Shown in pieces: positions 33,601 through 44,734 of a DNA stretch of 64,000 nt (position 1 is the first letter of the stretch; every line of letters starts with the position of its first letter). The position numbers and the translations under genes are program-made. The stretch is from Drosophila persimilis (taxonomy: Eukaryota; Arthropoda; Insecta; Diptera; Drosophilidae). Location of the stretch: assembly GCF_003286085.1 (NCBI RefSeq), contig NW_020825354.1, positions 372,001-436,000 of the forward strand. Reading direction: 5' to 3'. The notes under the pieces are model-generated. The model was not told the origin of the DNA, searched no databases, and saw only the letters and a list, made by a program, of their open reading frames with translations.

Positions 33601-36600
33601 CCCCTCCATCAATTCTTACTGCTGTTGACCCTATAAAATCTCCTGTCGTTTCTCGTCTATTCTTCAGGTTTGTTAGCTCTATACGAAATTCTTCACACTT
33701 TCCCTCATCTTTACCCTTATGCTGATAACGATTGCGATACTGCTGACCTACTCGCTTCATTTTTGCAACTTTGCAACTCTGTCACTTCTAAAATCTTTCC
33801 CTCTGTTCTCGCTTCTTCTAGCGATTTTCGTGCCATGCACTTATATTTTTTCCCTTGAAATAGTTCAAGTTGCATCTATCCCACCTTCATTGATTTTAAT
33901 AGCCTATTAACCAATTTAGAATCGTGTAAATTTTATTTTTCCTTGAACCAGATATGGTTCCCGGTGGTGTTCTCCAACTGTGTGCTGATTCTGTCGAGCT
34001 CGCCGATTTTCCCACCGTCTGGAAAGAATCTATCATAATTCCCACTTATAAAAAGGGGCATAGTCTCATGTTTCGAGTTACCGTTGTATTTCAAATTTAT
34101 CTGCCAATCCTAAACTCAGCAGAATCTTGTAAAACATCGCTCAGTTTCTTCTAACCTCTTTGAACTTTCCACCTTCGTACTTGACGGACTTGCACTACAG
34201 TGTCAGCCTGAAGTCGTTTATATAGATTTTATAAACGCTTTTGGCTAAATTAATCACAATCTTCCCATCCACAAACTATCTTTTCTTGGGGTTTCCGACT
34301 AAGCTTCTTCTCCGGACTAAGGCTTACCTCTGCAATCGTTCTCAGCGTGTCTGCTTCAACTCTCTCTTTCTAGGAAGCCTTCTTGGTCCCTTGTTATTCA
34401 ACCTGTTAATCAATTATCTTCCCCAAGTCTTAACTCATTCCCGAGTCCTAATGTATGCTAATTATTTCATCTATAGTGTTCCCGTGTCCCCGTTATTTCT
34501 TCAACCGGATCTTGATCCTCTAAATAATTGATGTTTATTTAACGTTCTTCCACTTAACATTTAAAAATATAACATCATGACCTTCCTTCGCAGTAAGCTT
34601 CAGAACTAGGCGTCAAACATATTTATATATATTATATATGTATATAATAAAATCCTTCACTCTAAGAGTACCAGACATCCAAAATATTGCCCTTATATGT
34701 GTACTTTCCGGGGACGGGATTGCTTCCTTCTCACTTAGAATTCGTCTCCGACTGAAATCGAGCACTAAAATAAAAACTCAGTCAAATCGAAAAATACATT
34801 CCCTTTCGCGGTTAACAAGTATCTCGCCCTCCTTTTAAGCCTGGAGATGGTTCAAATTACTGCTGCTCATTTTGCATTGGGGCCTGCTTTTAAGATTCCT
34901 TTCATTTAATTTGGTCTGATGGCTATCAAATGTCGTTGGGCACCCTCGTTCCTCGCTCCACTTACGCGTGTTTTGTAGCACTTCTCGCTGCTGTCCGCCT
35001 TTTCGCACTTGATTCCGAACTCGTCCAGAAATAAATCCTCCTGGAAAAGTTACAAAACGAAATGAAAATAACCCAAACCAATTAGTAAAGTAAATAACAT
35101 TGTGGGTCATGGGAACGGAAGTGGCTGCTGCTTTGCATGGGAAAAGGTAAATACACAAGGACTACAACAGCAAGAAATCGAATATGAACACTGTCACAGT
35201 GTCAGTAACCAGCGTTAAAAAGACAATTCATTTTATTTTGATTTTTTGTTTACCTGGTTCTCGTGGAATACAAGTGTATATTGTTTCCCTTTAAATGTAA
35301 ATACAATTGTGCATCCGTGTACATGTTGTATACATTCAAAAGACCGTTTTGCTCATCCATACATACATATATGGTATAGCAGCAGTGTCCATGGACATGT
35401 CGTTCTGTCTGCAATGCCATTTATTATCGACTAATTGTCAAGGGGTATAGTAAGTTCCCGAGTCGCAGTCAGAATATCGACTTTTCTGTCTTATTATTTC
35501 CGAGAATAAGTTCAGCTAAATAAGCTCTAGAGCAAGAAAAACAGGTTGGGCATGTGAGCCAGGATTTTATGAAGATGGAAGACAAATTTCATGCCTCAGA
35601 TTTAAGCATAAAGGTTCGAAGGGGGGCTGGTTGATCGATCAACCCAAATTAATTTGCATAAACTACATGTAAGCCGAGGCGTCTCAGCCCAGACCGCCTT
35701 CAATCTTTGGGTTCATCACTGGGCTGCGATCGTGGGTGAAGCTCAAGGCCTAGCTAATGTGGGTCGTGGCACTAGGGAGACAGAGATGCTCTGAGGACTG
35801 ACTGAGAGAGGACTAAGCCTCCATATAGGTAACGGGAGAAGATCAACTGAAAATGACAACTGCCACCGATCAACGGGTGACGATCGATTGCGTTTTTCCC
35901 TGTCCCTGAAAACCAGTAGAGGTAGGTTTGATGACAGAGTTTTCTTCGCTGTTGCATAGTGTATGTTAATTAGGGATTTCCCTTAAAGCAAACTAATTGC
36001 TTCGCGCATTTCTCCACACACTCGGAATATTTCTCAAGTGCTTGTGCTTTAATTTTTATTTTCTTCTACGCAGTATTTTATTAATTTAGCTTGATTAGTT
36101 TTTTCACAAACAGAAATAGCTATTGAGAGCTGAGGCTCCCCAACTCACGATGGCAATGGGACAAGGAGAATGAGAACGAGAACGAGAGCGAGAACATGAC
36201 AGAGATGGGGTGGGCAAGCTCTACGACTAATTGGCGTTGGGGGTTTTCATGTCGTCATTGCTCATCTTTTGTTGTACAATTTCTATTACATTAACTCGGA
36301 AACTCATGGACTGGACCGAGCCCCACACAGCACTCGGACTAGGTTGGTGTGCTATTGACACCATTGTGTTCGTGTTGCTCTTGCTGCCTCGCCAGGCTCC
36401 GTAAAGCCAGCGCAGGAATGCGAATATAAGAATATATGCCAAACCATTTTTATACACACACAAATTGGCTAAGCATTTTGCACACTCTCGATCTGCGGGA
36501 GGCAAAACATCTCAGCGAAATCTCTTTTGTGTGCACAGCTCTTCTGTGTAAACCGAATTCCAGGTCCACAATCTTTAGTTCGGCCTGCTCCAGTTTCAAG

Positions 36601-39600
36601 CGAGGAATGGCAAGCAGAAATTCTTACAGGGACTCAATTAGCAATCAGTGGACTGGACAGTGAAGGCAGGCCGAAAGATGGTGAAAGATATAGTAGCCAA
36701 CAGTTTTTTTATGAATTATAGTTGCATTTATTAGCCGGTACTCAAAGAATATAGGGGTTTATTCGATTTGTAGCGGAACTGGATGTGTGTAACACCCAGA
36801 AGAATGCATTTCCGACCCCATAAAGTATATATATTCTTAATCAGCATCAATAGCCGAGTCGATATAGCCATGTCTGTCTATCCGTTTGTCCATCAGTCCG
36901 TCCTGATCTACAGTATAGTATAGAATATTATAGTTAAGTAGTTTCAGCTCTGCTCAATGCTTCATTTTCCACTCATTCGAAATACCCCCTTTATCGAATA
37001 TCTGATAATAATACATAAGAGTAGCCGGTGAGTTGCCACAAAAGTGAACCGTGGAACAAGCAAAGAGAAGGATTAAATGTAAAAAACTACAATAACTACA
37101 ACTATATTTGAAAAACAATCTCTGACAATCCTTTCTTTCAGTCTGCCCCTTGCTGTCCAGAGCTGTCCATTTAAAGCAATCACTGAACACGATGGTTCAT
37201 CATTAATTTTAATTGAACCAAACTACATTGATGGCCTGGATAGGATTGGATTACAGAAGCGTTTCGCTAATGAATGAGCTGTAACCGAACCACTGATTAA
37301 AATGTATCTTCACTCCTATTACACACTCTCAGGAGCATAGTACTCTAAATGCCATCTAAATAGATTTATAAATTTATGCACATGTTAACTACACAAAGAG
37401 TATAGGGATATAGTAGTTTTGTAGTGGAGTGGATGTGTGTAACACTCAGAAGCGGTTCGGTCCCTTTTAGGTATAGAAATTCCTGTTTTTATTTAAGGTA
37501 ATATCATAAAAACTAGCATGTACATATATGGTAATCGTTGGACCTTATGGAAATAATTTTACTGATCAAATTTTAAAAATGATCGATCAACTATTATTTA
37601 ATATCTTTACTCATAATAGATTTTATTTATGTATGTATGACATTAATCTGATCCAGGTGGACATAAAATGGGAAAATAATGTTAGATATTTTGGGGTCAT
37701 ATCATATAACAAAAAAAAAAAATATTTTAATTCGTGTCTTGTAACCATTAATAAATAGAAATTCTCGCTTCAAATTAGAAAATAAATTTTAAATTTTTCA
37801 ATCCAAAGTATATTATGGTGCACCGGTTTGGGCTGATATTGCAAATTTCAATATTAATATAAATCCAAGTTATACAGAACAAAATCTTAAAAATTATATA
37901 TAACCTACACAATCACAATTTAATGCTAACGTTGAACTAGCCTCAATGAGAATGGCTAATTATATACTCAATCTATCCACACTTACAAAATATTTGATTA
38001 TTTCTCATTAGTTTGTTAGTTTTTTTTGTTTTTTTAGTTGTCCAGTTTTTGGTATAACTTCTAAGTAATAGTGCTTTAAGGGGTATGGGGCTTATGGGGT
38101 TGTAAGGGGGTTTGGTATATATTTATTTTTCCCTTCATCATTATGTTTCTTAAAAATCAACTTCTTTATACTACTGCACACCACTATACTATGTCTTAGT
38201 AGAAAAGGTCGAAGGCCTGTACTCTTATAAATTCATGTAAGTCACCCACGCTTGTGTAAATTAAATCTATCTCAGATAAAGTGTTCCTTATAAATAAATA
38301 AATGAAATAAATATGTACGTGCGTTGGTTACCTGACCCATGACAACGGGTCTGCTATTTAAAAAATAACCAACAAATAGAGGCATTAAATTAAATATGAA
38401 ATGTCGCAGCAGAAAAGCTCCATGTGACGTTAGTTTCGCAGAGCAAGTTTCACGACCGACGCGTCGCTGCAGTTCTGCGACCCATTCAAATGGTCCCACA
38501 CATCTGTATATATGTATGTATATACGTATGTACTCGTACGAGAATGTACGGAGACAGGCACGAATATGCAAATGGCAATTAAGCCGAGCGTCGGTAACCC
38601 AAATAATGATAAAGATTATATTTTGATACGGAGCCAAGTTGCTGTAAGCTGTAAGTTCTAGACCAAAATAAACCCGAGGGTTCGCGCACACTCCAGCTAA
38701 AGGAGGAGTTGAGCTCCAGAAGCTCTCAGAATCTAGAGCTCAGCTGTTTTAAGCCAGCATCAGCTGGCCTGGGTGCGCATTCCGCACACTATCGGCTGAG
38801 CTGAAAGTGCGTCTGCTTCTACTTAACCTTTCTCTGAGCTTTTAAAATATCTGAAGGAAATTATGTTATTCAATATTTCGTTATTAAGGCAGTTGTATGA
38901 TATTCTAGTGGTTCGGTTTTCAACAAATTTTGTGGGCTATGCACTAACATGGGACGACAAATGTGATTTCGATGGTTTGATTATCTTCAGAAACAAACAT
39001 TTGTGTGTAGAAGAGCTTGTTAATATAAGGACATAACCAAAAACGATTTAAAAATTCATAAAAGAAAAGTATATGCTGGTCAGATATAAATTTTGAAAAG
39101 ATCTTTAGCTCTGTTCCGACTCCTATTTGAACTATAGTGTGCGCCAGGCCATAGCAATGATTAGCTAGACGATCTTCAATTATCACATATGTACGTACAT
39201 ATGTATATATTAATTAACCGTTACAGTATTTGTCCAGCCTCTCTGCGTGTGTGTAAACGATTAACTTTAACAATCAGCAAGCTAGATTGGTGTATGCCGG
39301 ATAAAAGAATGAAAGCGCAACTGAGTTTTGATACCCGATACTCAAAGAGTATAGGGGTATATTAGATTTCTGTTGAAAGTAGATGTTTGAGACTCGTTTT
39401 TTTCAGAATTTTGTAACGCTCCCTTCCACAATTTTAAAGATACGATAAACCGAAGAAACAGAATCATAAGGAAAGACCCTATCTACCAGATTGCAAGAAT
39501 CCGGCTTAGATCGTATCATTTTTATAGCCAGAAGGAACAAATAAAATTGCGCGTATTCCTTTTCTCTTACACACTCTTCCTCGTGCAGTATGCCCCCTCT

Positions 39601-40633
39601 GTCGAGATAGCAACACACGTACGGACTGAGTATCGGGTAAAATGTAGAGCCGCGGGCCTAGCCGCGTGTGTTACAACGCTCCCGTTCGTTTTTGTTTGCA
39701 TTTTGTGCGGGTACTACAATTACTTACAAGTATAAGCATATGTATGTGTGTCTCTGATGATGAATACAATATTTTGACGACACTGGAGAGCTTAACTCAT
39801 CGAATCTGTCGCACAGCTGCTCAGGTTTTGTGCTGATTTAATGTACTAGCTTTAAATCGAATTTTAGGCGCTGCGCACATATTGTACTTAAGTGTAGTTT
39901 TAATTTCCATTCCTGATTTATGCAGGAATTTAGCGAGTGACGACAGCCCTAGGCAGTTACTCACCTCCACAATACAGCGCTGCACACACTCACGTGTGAC
40001 GCGCTCCAGGACCACACGCTCATCGATTCCATCCTCTGGTAACTCTGGCAGCGCCGCCGTTGGCTTGTGTGCTGCCATTGGTTCTGGGACCGGTCGTGAT
40101 ATGCTGCTGATGGCAATGCCCTCCACAATGCTGGGGGGATCGGCTGTCGCGTGCTTGTGCCAAATGGCCACTTTCTCCACCACGTCACTGTCCAGCTTTG
40201 GCAACAGTCCCAGGCGGTCCTTGAACTCGTCTGGCAGGCCTGAGTAGTTGTGGTGCCGGCCATCTTGGGAGCGACACCCATCGCAGCAGATCGACAGCAC
40301 GATCAACAGTAGGAGATTGATAATCAGAATCGTGGATATGCCCCCATGTCCGTCCTGGCCGCTGGCCAACTGGCGACCCAGCCGCGCCAGCTGCTGGCGC
40401 AGATCGAACTTGCTGCTCTGATGCTGGACGCTATGCTTTCTGTGGCATGTCGTCGATGTCGGGGTCGACTGCTGGTTGATGTGGGTGGTTGACGTCTTGG
40501 TGTTCACGTTCACAGCAATTTTGACATTGAAGCTGATGTTGAAACGTTTCCCCATCGGTTGACTAGGAGTCTTCTTCTGCTGCGAATGCTGCGACTGCTG
40601 CTGTGCCTGGTCTACATTCTGATGCCAAAACAT
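24647..40633 (-). CDS. sev: Sevenless receptor tyrosine kinase
   Basis: Eleven exons on the minus strand: 39965..40633, 34966..35040, 33234..33299, 32788..33156, 31624..31863, 31222..31562, 26543..31149, 25790..26067, 25535..25726, 25028..25464, 24647..24968; total 7596 nt, 2531 aa, with every phase consistent. Sev binds Boss on R8 and drives R7 photoreceptor fate through Ras/MAPK. Features: an N-terminal membrane segment (about 99-116, [17 protein letters not shown]), a large ectodomain with fibronectin III and YWTD-like repeats, a basic processing-like RRRRRREN stretch, a second membrane segment (about 2098-2119), and a kinase domain with [11 protein letters not shown] (about 2188), VAIK (2212-2215), HRDLACRN (2311) and [15 protein letters not shown] (2337). 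It ends [10 protein letters not shown]. melanogaster Sev is 2554 aa from memory. The start codon used is the ATG at 40633; the upstream codon is GTG where melanogaster has ATG. Introns host transposon relics. Confidence 0.97.
32270..32410 (+). mobile_element. DINE-1/ISY fragment in sev intron 4
   Basis: Matches the family's 'CACGCGCTTACTC', 'CTCGTGCAGTGTGCGCCCTC' and 'TGGCGGAGGGGACCGAGATG' blocks, antisense to sev. Only the 3' part remains. Confidence 0.75.
33410..34620 (+). mobile_element. Jockey-type LINE relic in sev intron 2
   Basis: Antisense to sev, between its exons 2 and 3. Pieces of a jockey-superfamily RT are readable in shifting frames: [22 protein letters not shown], a Y-rich [20 protein letters not shown] stretch, [21 protein letters not shown] and [19 protein letters not shown], with the catalytic YADD replaced by YANYF. 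Multiple frameshifts make it dead. Exact ends not determined. Confidence 0.65.
35041..36226. other. Sev intron 1, proximal part, no gene seen
   Basis: Unique-looking AT-rich intron sequence with a GAGAACGAGAACGAGAGCGA simple repeat near 36170-36195. No element or conserved motif is recognisable. Confidence 0.5.
36227..36492 (-). CDS. Possible nested exon inside sev intron 1
   Basis: After the acceptor TGCCTCCCGCAG (ending 36493) a frame of 87 codons stops with TAG at 36227. It encodes [14 protein letters not shown], a hydrophobic segment [17 protein letters not shown] (likely one membrane pass), and a hydrophilic tail with [13 protein letters not shown] and ending MKTPNAN. C-ending codons cluster in the middle. 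It has no ATG at its start, so an upstream exon is needed; phase 1 is required and no convincing donor was found within 250 bases. It would be transcribed in the same direction as sev, so it could be an alternative sev exon or a nested gene. Not recognised. Confidence 0.3.
36527..36721 (+). other. Coding-like plus ORF opposite the nested exon
   Basis: Frame from a GTG at 36527 to TAG 36719-36721 (64 codons) reads [19 protein letters not shown] and [18 protein letters not shown]. Amino-acid composition is protein-like but there is no ATG; the TGTGCACAG at 36529-36537 could be a splice acceptor. Could be a relic of an inserted sequence. Confidence 0.2.
36735..36915 (+). mobile_element. DINE-1/ISY fragment in sev intron 1
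   Basis: 5' end block of the family: 'GGTACTCAAAGAATATAGGG', 'GGATGTGTGTAACACCCAGA', 'AAAGTATATATATTCTTAAT' and 'CAGCATCAATAGCCGAGTCG'. Confidence 0.85.
37390..37490 (+). mobile_element. Short DINE-1/ISY 5' fragment
   Basis: 'CAAAGAGTATAGGGATATAG' followed by 'GGATGTGTGTAACACTCAGA' and a decayed 'GGTCCCTTTTAGGTAT'. Truncated. Confidence 0.7.
37520..38260 (+). mobile_element. Jockey-type LINE 3' relic in sev intron 1
   Basis: The end of an RT-like ORF is readable in pieces ([35 protein letters not shown]), followed by a 3' UTR-like tail with an ACTCTTATAAATTCATGTAA ending. This resembles the C-terminal RT and tail of jockey-superfamily elements; antisense to sev. Confidence 0.5.
38272..38745 (-). 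other. 157-codon open frame without start
   Basis: A minus frame in sev intron 1 stays open from 38743 to the stop at 38272. Parts are protein-like ([19 protein letters not shown]) but another part ([11 protein letters not shown]) is the translation of a TATGTA microsatellite, and no ATG precedes it. Most likely chance, possibly part of an exon. Confidence 0.15.
39330..39660 (+). mobile_element. DINE-1/ISY-like relic in sev intron 1
   Basis: 'TACCCGATACTCAAAGAGTA' start, then 'CCACAATTTTAAAGATACGA', 'CTACCAGATTGCAAGAATCC', 'ATAGCCAGAAGGAACAAATA', 'ACACTCTTCCTCGTGCAGTA' and 'ACTGAGTATCGGGTAAAATG'. The central third is deleted; it lies 300 bases downstream of sev exon 1. Confidence 0.85.
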
Positions 40634-41109
40634 AGTCACTGATGTGGCACCGTGTGACCTTCACCTCAGGTTTGCTAGCTTTGTTTTGCTAGGCTGAGTG
40701 CTTGCTAATGTGCTTTTGTGGGTCAGGTTCTATTTTCTAGTCGTTCGCGCTTTTACTGTTGTTCTTGTTGTTGTTGTTGTTGCTTCTCGCCAACTGGTAT
40801 TCGCCGAAAACCGAAACTGAGTGGCACACAAATAAGACAAAAGAGAAAGAGAAAGAGAAAGAGAGAAACAACATTAAAAATCAAATCTCAAAGTCAAAAC
40901 CCGAATTCAATGGGCATGTAAAGTGCATTAGCTAATTTCCATTTTATGCAAATTAAAAGATTAAAAAACGCGCAAGTCTCCAAGCTCAGCGCACCGCATC
41001 GATTGATACCGAATTTTTTCTGTACATTCTTCCTAAATTTCTAACTAGGACCAAGTCTTCAACCGTGAATATTTTATTACGCTTTTCCTTAATATATACA
41101 ATATACATA

Positions 41110-41344
41110 CACTACTGGCCAAAAAAATAAGTACATCGGTGTCGTGCTAGTTTGTTATGGAATCGCTCGAATGTTTGGCCAGCCCTTATTTATGATTTTA
41201 AGGTTTATGATAAACATTTTTATAGTCTATTGTAGGTTAGAAAACTAAAAGTAAATTTGATTTTTTAATTATGTTTTTTAGAAAAGTTTTATAGGACGTG
41301 AAAGAAAGCTCATAAGCGTGTACTTATTATTTTGGCCAGTAATG
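41110..41344. mobile_element. Tc1/mariner-type MITE with TA duplication
   Basis: A 235-bp unit bounded by terminal inverted repeats: left CACTACTGGCCAAAAAAATA, right end the reverse complement CATTACTGGCCAAAATAATA, continuing to GTAC on both sides. It is flanked by TA on both sides (41108-41109 and 41345-41346), the Tc1 target duplication. There is no coding capacity; the AT-rich interior is typical of a MITE. It sits about 0.5 kb upstream of the sev start. Confidence 0.85.
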
Positions 41345-41593
41345 TATGTATATGTCGAACGTCGAGGTCGAAAGTATTTAAAGGATATTTAAGTCAATTA
41401 AGATGCGATTGATTTTCTTAAATTTATTTTAATTAATAGATAGGTAAGTCCGACTTTGTGGAAGAACTTGTTCAAATATCATTTTTCCAATAGAAAATTA
41501 CAATAAAAGGAAATATGGTGTTCAAATCAAACATTATTTTATTTATGATTATTTATCGCCGGTTGCGCAGTCGCCGCCGCATTAATCTGCTGA

Positions 41594-41824
41594 CGCGGCT
41601 CACGCAGGGGTGTTGCGTTACGCAAGGCCCGTGTCCCAGCATTCTTCAACCCCGAGCTGTTGTTGGACTGCCTGGACATTGCCCGCAAGTACTTTTGCCG
41701 ACGATGCGCCTCTTGAGAGTTCTGTTACAAGAGGAGGCCCATGTTGCACTTGGTCCACTTGAAGATGTTTATGCTAGATCAGAAACCAAATGCAGATGGC
41801 AAAGAACCCGGCTGGATCTGGTAG
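41594..41824 (+). pseudogene. Gene fragment with in-frame TGA
   Basis: A frame of 76 codons ending in TAG at 41822 with one TGA at 41714 reads RVPAFFNPELLLDCLDIARK, YFCRRCAS, then after the TGA CYKRRPMLHLVHLKMFMLDQ and KEPGWIW. It is clearly protein-like with a G/C-ending pattern, unlike the AT-rich surroundings. No start codon and no introns; likely a processed or partial copy of a gene elsewhere. The following 280 bases on plus also hold an open frame (to 42108) with no coding signs. Parent gene not recognised. Confidence 0.45.
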
Positions 41825-42109
41825 CTTATACGTACTCTTGTTTTGTTGTATACTTAAAGCTTATTAAAAATGTTGGATCACTCTGTGAAAATGTCCATAT
41901 CAAGAATACACGAGCTCACAAAACTAGTCCTAGAAATCTACATTTCAACAGCTTCGTTTCTGTATTGCAAAACGGTACAATAAGAGGGAGTTTCGACCCC
42001 AAGGGAAGTGGCAGTGGCACCATCGCTCCTATGAAATCGAATACAATATACACATCTAATACGTTGTGCCGTTACGTTAATTTCCTACGACAAAATGTTA
42101 AAAAATAAT

Positions 42110-44730
42110 AATGAAATAAAAATGAATCCATTCGAATAGTAAGTGGATATCCACCCCTATATTAACCACAAAAAAAACAATAGTCGAACGTACGATTGAA
42201 AAGGAATAAGCCAAAATATGGTGGTTTTTGATGTTATGGTTATAAAATCTCTGCGAATCGGGTAGAACTATCTTTACATATTTGTTACATATATTGAAAT
42301 ACAAAAATAAACACTTTCCCTATTTTTTATTAAAAATCCGCGGAGACATCTGACGTAAGTTACTGGCGTTACGTTACCCAATTTCGAGGTAATAAAAGTC
42401 TAAAAATATACCGTTTGCCGAGGTTTGACCAGCTTTCTGAGATTTTTTTAGATAATTCAATATGTTAAAGGGACTTTAAGGAAAAACTTTTATCAAGAAC
42501 TCAGTTTTTAATAGAAGGTACAAAATAGTAAAGGAAAACATGACTATAAAAATACCGAAAAAGTTTTGGCGGAAATTCCATAATAGGGTCGTAAGTTTAG
42601 TTTCATTCGAGTGATTTATCTATGTATGAAATAACACACAATAAATCTTATAATATTGTAAGCTAACAATCGATAGCAATCAGCAATGTTCAACTGAAAT
42701 TATGTTGAATATAATATGAAGTTATTAAATTGAATCATTTGAATTATATTCAATAAGTAGCATTAGCTTATGGGGGTTTTTTTCGCCAATCATTTTGGAA
42801 TTGCTTTAAATCCTCCTACTTTATGTGTTCATATGTATGGAAACATTTTGCATAGCCAAACTCGTTGTGCGGTAGAACATGACAAAATAGATATACCCTT
42901 TCCAATAGGCAGAAGAGACGAAATGAAATCATTTCATTAGCGGCAGCTCCAAGGTTCAACGAACGCTTTCCGAGGGCGAATTTGTGCAAGTGCAAGCCGA
43001 TCAATATTCCAACGTATTACTAACGATTCGCATCCCGGTTTCGGAACCTCCCCAGAACATTATCATGGCATATCAAGCGACAAGTCTCAATTAACCCGGG
43101 CTAATGCATAGTCAATAAGTCACACGCCCTCTCAAAGCATCAAAGGGAAGGGCAATAACAAATTTATCCTCATTGATATGCAAACAGATTGAGTGGAGAG
43201 GAGTGGAGTGGAGTCTGCTCTTCAGACGAAAATCAGCCACTGTTTGAAACTTCACAGAAAATAATAGTTAATTGCACTTTAATTTCATATTCACCAGAAA
43301 AACAACAGCGCTCATAAAATGGTAAATAAATCGTATCGGCAAACACTCTCGCACACGGCGCACAACAAAAAAAAAACGGGAGACAAAAAGGCGAAAATAA
43401 ATTGAAAATAAATTGAATAAACCGCTAGAAACATTGAAAATATGAAAGATCACAGGAAATTAATTGCATAAAAGCTATTCGGAAAATGCACGCAAATTCC
43501 GTTCAGCGATTTTACATTAATTACTGTAATCACTGCTGTATCAGGCCAAATTTTATTTTGAATCTTTGTTTCTGCCATACGACCGCCGACCGGCCGGGAG
43601 TCAAATTTTCACAATGTCACACAGCACATGCGTCCTACCCCACATTTTGCTCAGCCCGCGGTGGAAGCTGTTCAGCGCAGTTGTCGCAGTTTAATTCAAT
43701 TTATTGTTGATTTGAGCAGCTTAATTGCATTTTATTGCTGCATCTATTTTCCCCAACTTAGCAGCAACTTCAAACTAGGGACAGGCAGGGCAGAGAGGGC
43801 CCCACTTACTAGGCGAGGCGTCAGCGCGCAGATGGTGATGACTCACGGTACTTCTCAGTGGCGCGATCGGAACACAACTGTTTGACATGACGAGCAACAT
43901 GTTTTAACCAGCCCAATCCACAGCAACACATAACCCCAGCCCCAAGCCCGAGAACAACTCGCCGTCGCGCTGTTCAACCGAAGCAAGCCGCCCGACGGGC
44001 CGACCCGATCCGAGCCGCCCGCCGATCTTCTTCGCTTGTTCGCGGTGACGAAGAAACGATCGCGTCACGGTCAAGGCAACCCCTAAGCTTAAAAAACTGA
44101 ACTTTGACAGAGATCTCTTCAGTTATTTTGCACCAGCACCATATAGAACGCCTAAAGAAATAATTAACGGAGATGCAACAGAAAATTCTATATTTTTTGA
44201 CTCGAGAGGATTGCTAGATTCCGTAGGTGGAATAGGATCTCAGGGGGTTTTATTTTTCATATCTTTCTTGTGGAATTCAAGCGCAACAATGGGAAAAATG
44301 AGAGCAACCGATTGCTTGTATTTTGTTTATTTCATTTCATTCATTGTGGATCCGAGAAGAATAGGATAGTATTGGGTTACACCAAAAACTACTATAACAT
44401 TTTGTCACTCGCCGCTTTTGATTTTTAAACAACAAAAATACGAAGTTTTTGCTCGCATATGGTATTTTTGTTGCGATTTTATCTGACTGGTTTCGCTGGT
44501 TTCATCTGATTGAGACTAAAGCCATTCTGCAATTGGCAAGTGTGATACATTTTTTAGGTGTTTTAAAGAAACTCATTGGGTAGGACAAGGATTTCCTTCA
44601 CTAGGCAATCAGTCTGTAGTCCAGATCTTCAGCCAGATGTGTTCAAAATTTTTCTCCGTTTATGTATATACATTTATCTATCTATAATCATAAGATTTAT
44701 GTGGCCTATCCAATATATTTTATTCATGGA
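42110..44730. other. Intergenic, no gene seen
   Basis: Mostly AT-rich. Two CpG-richer patches (43560-43870 and 43960-44060, with CGCCCGACGGGCCGACCCGA) might be promoter or enhancer sequence for sev or an unknown transcript, but no exon could be supported. Confidence 0.45.
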
Positions 44731-44734
44731 GAAC

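Noticed and set aside
38272..38745. 157-codon minus open frame in sev intron 1 as a gene
   Set aside because: No ATG, and part of the translation comes from a TATGTA microsatellite; kept only as a low-confidence note.
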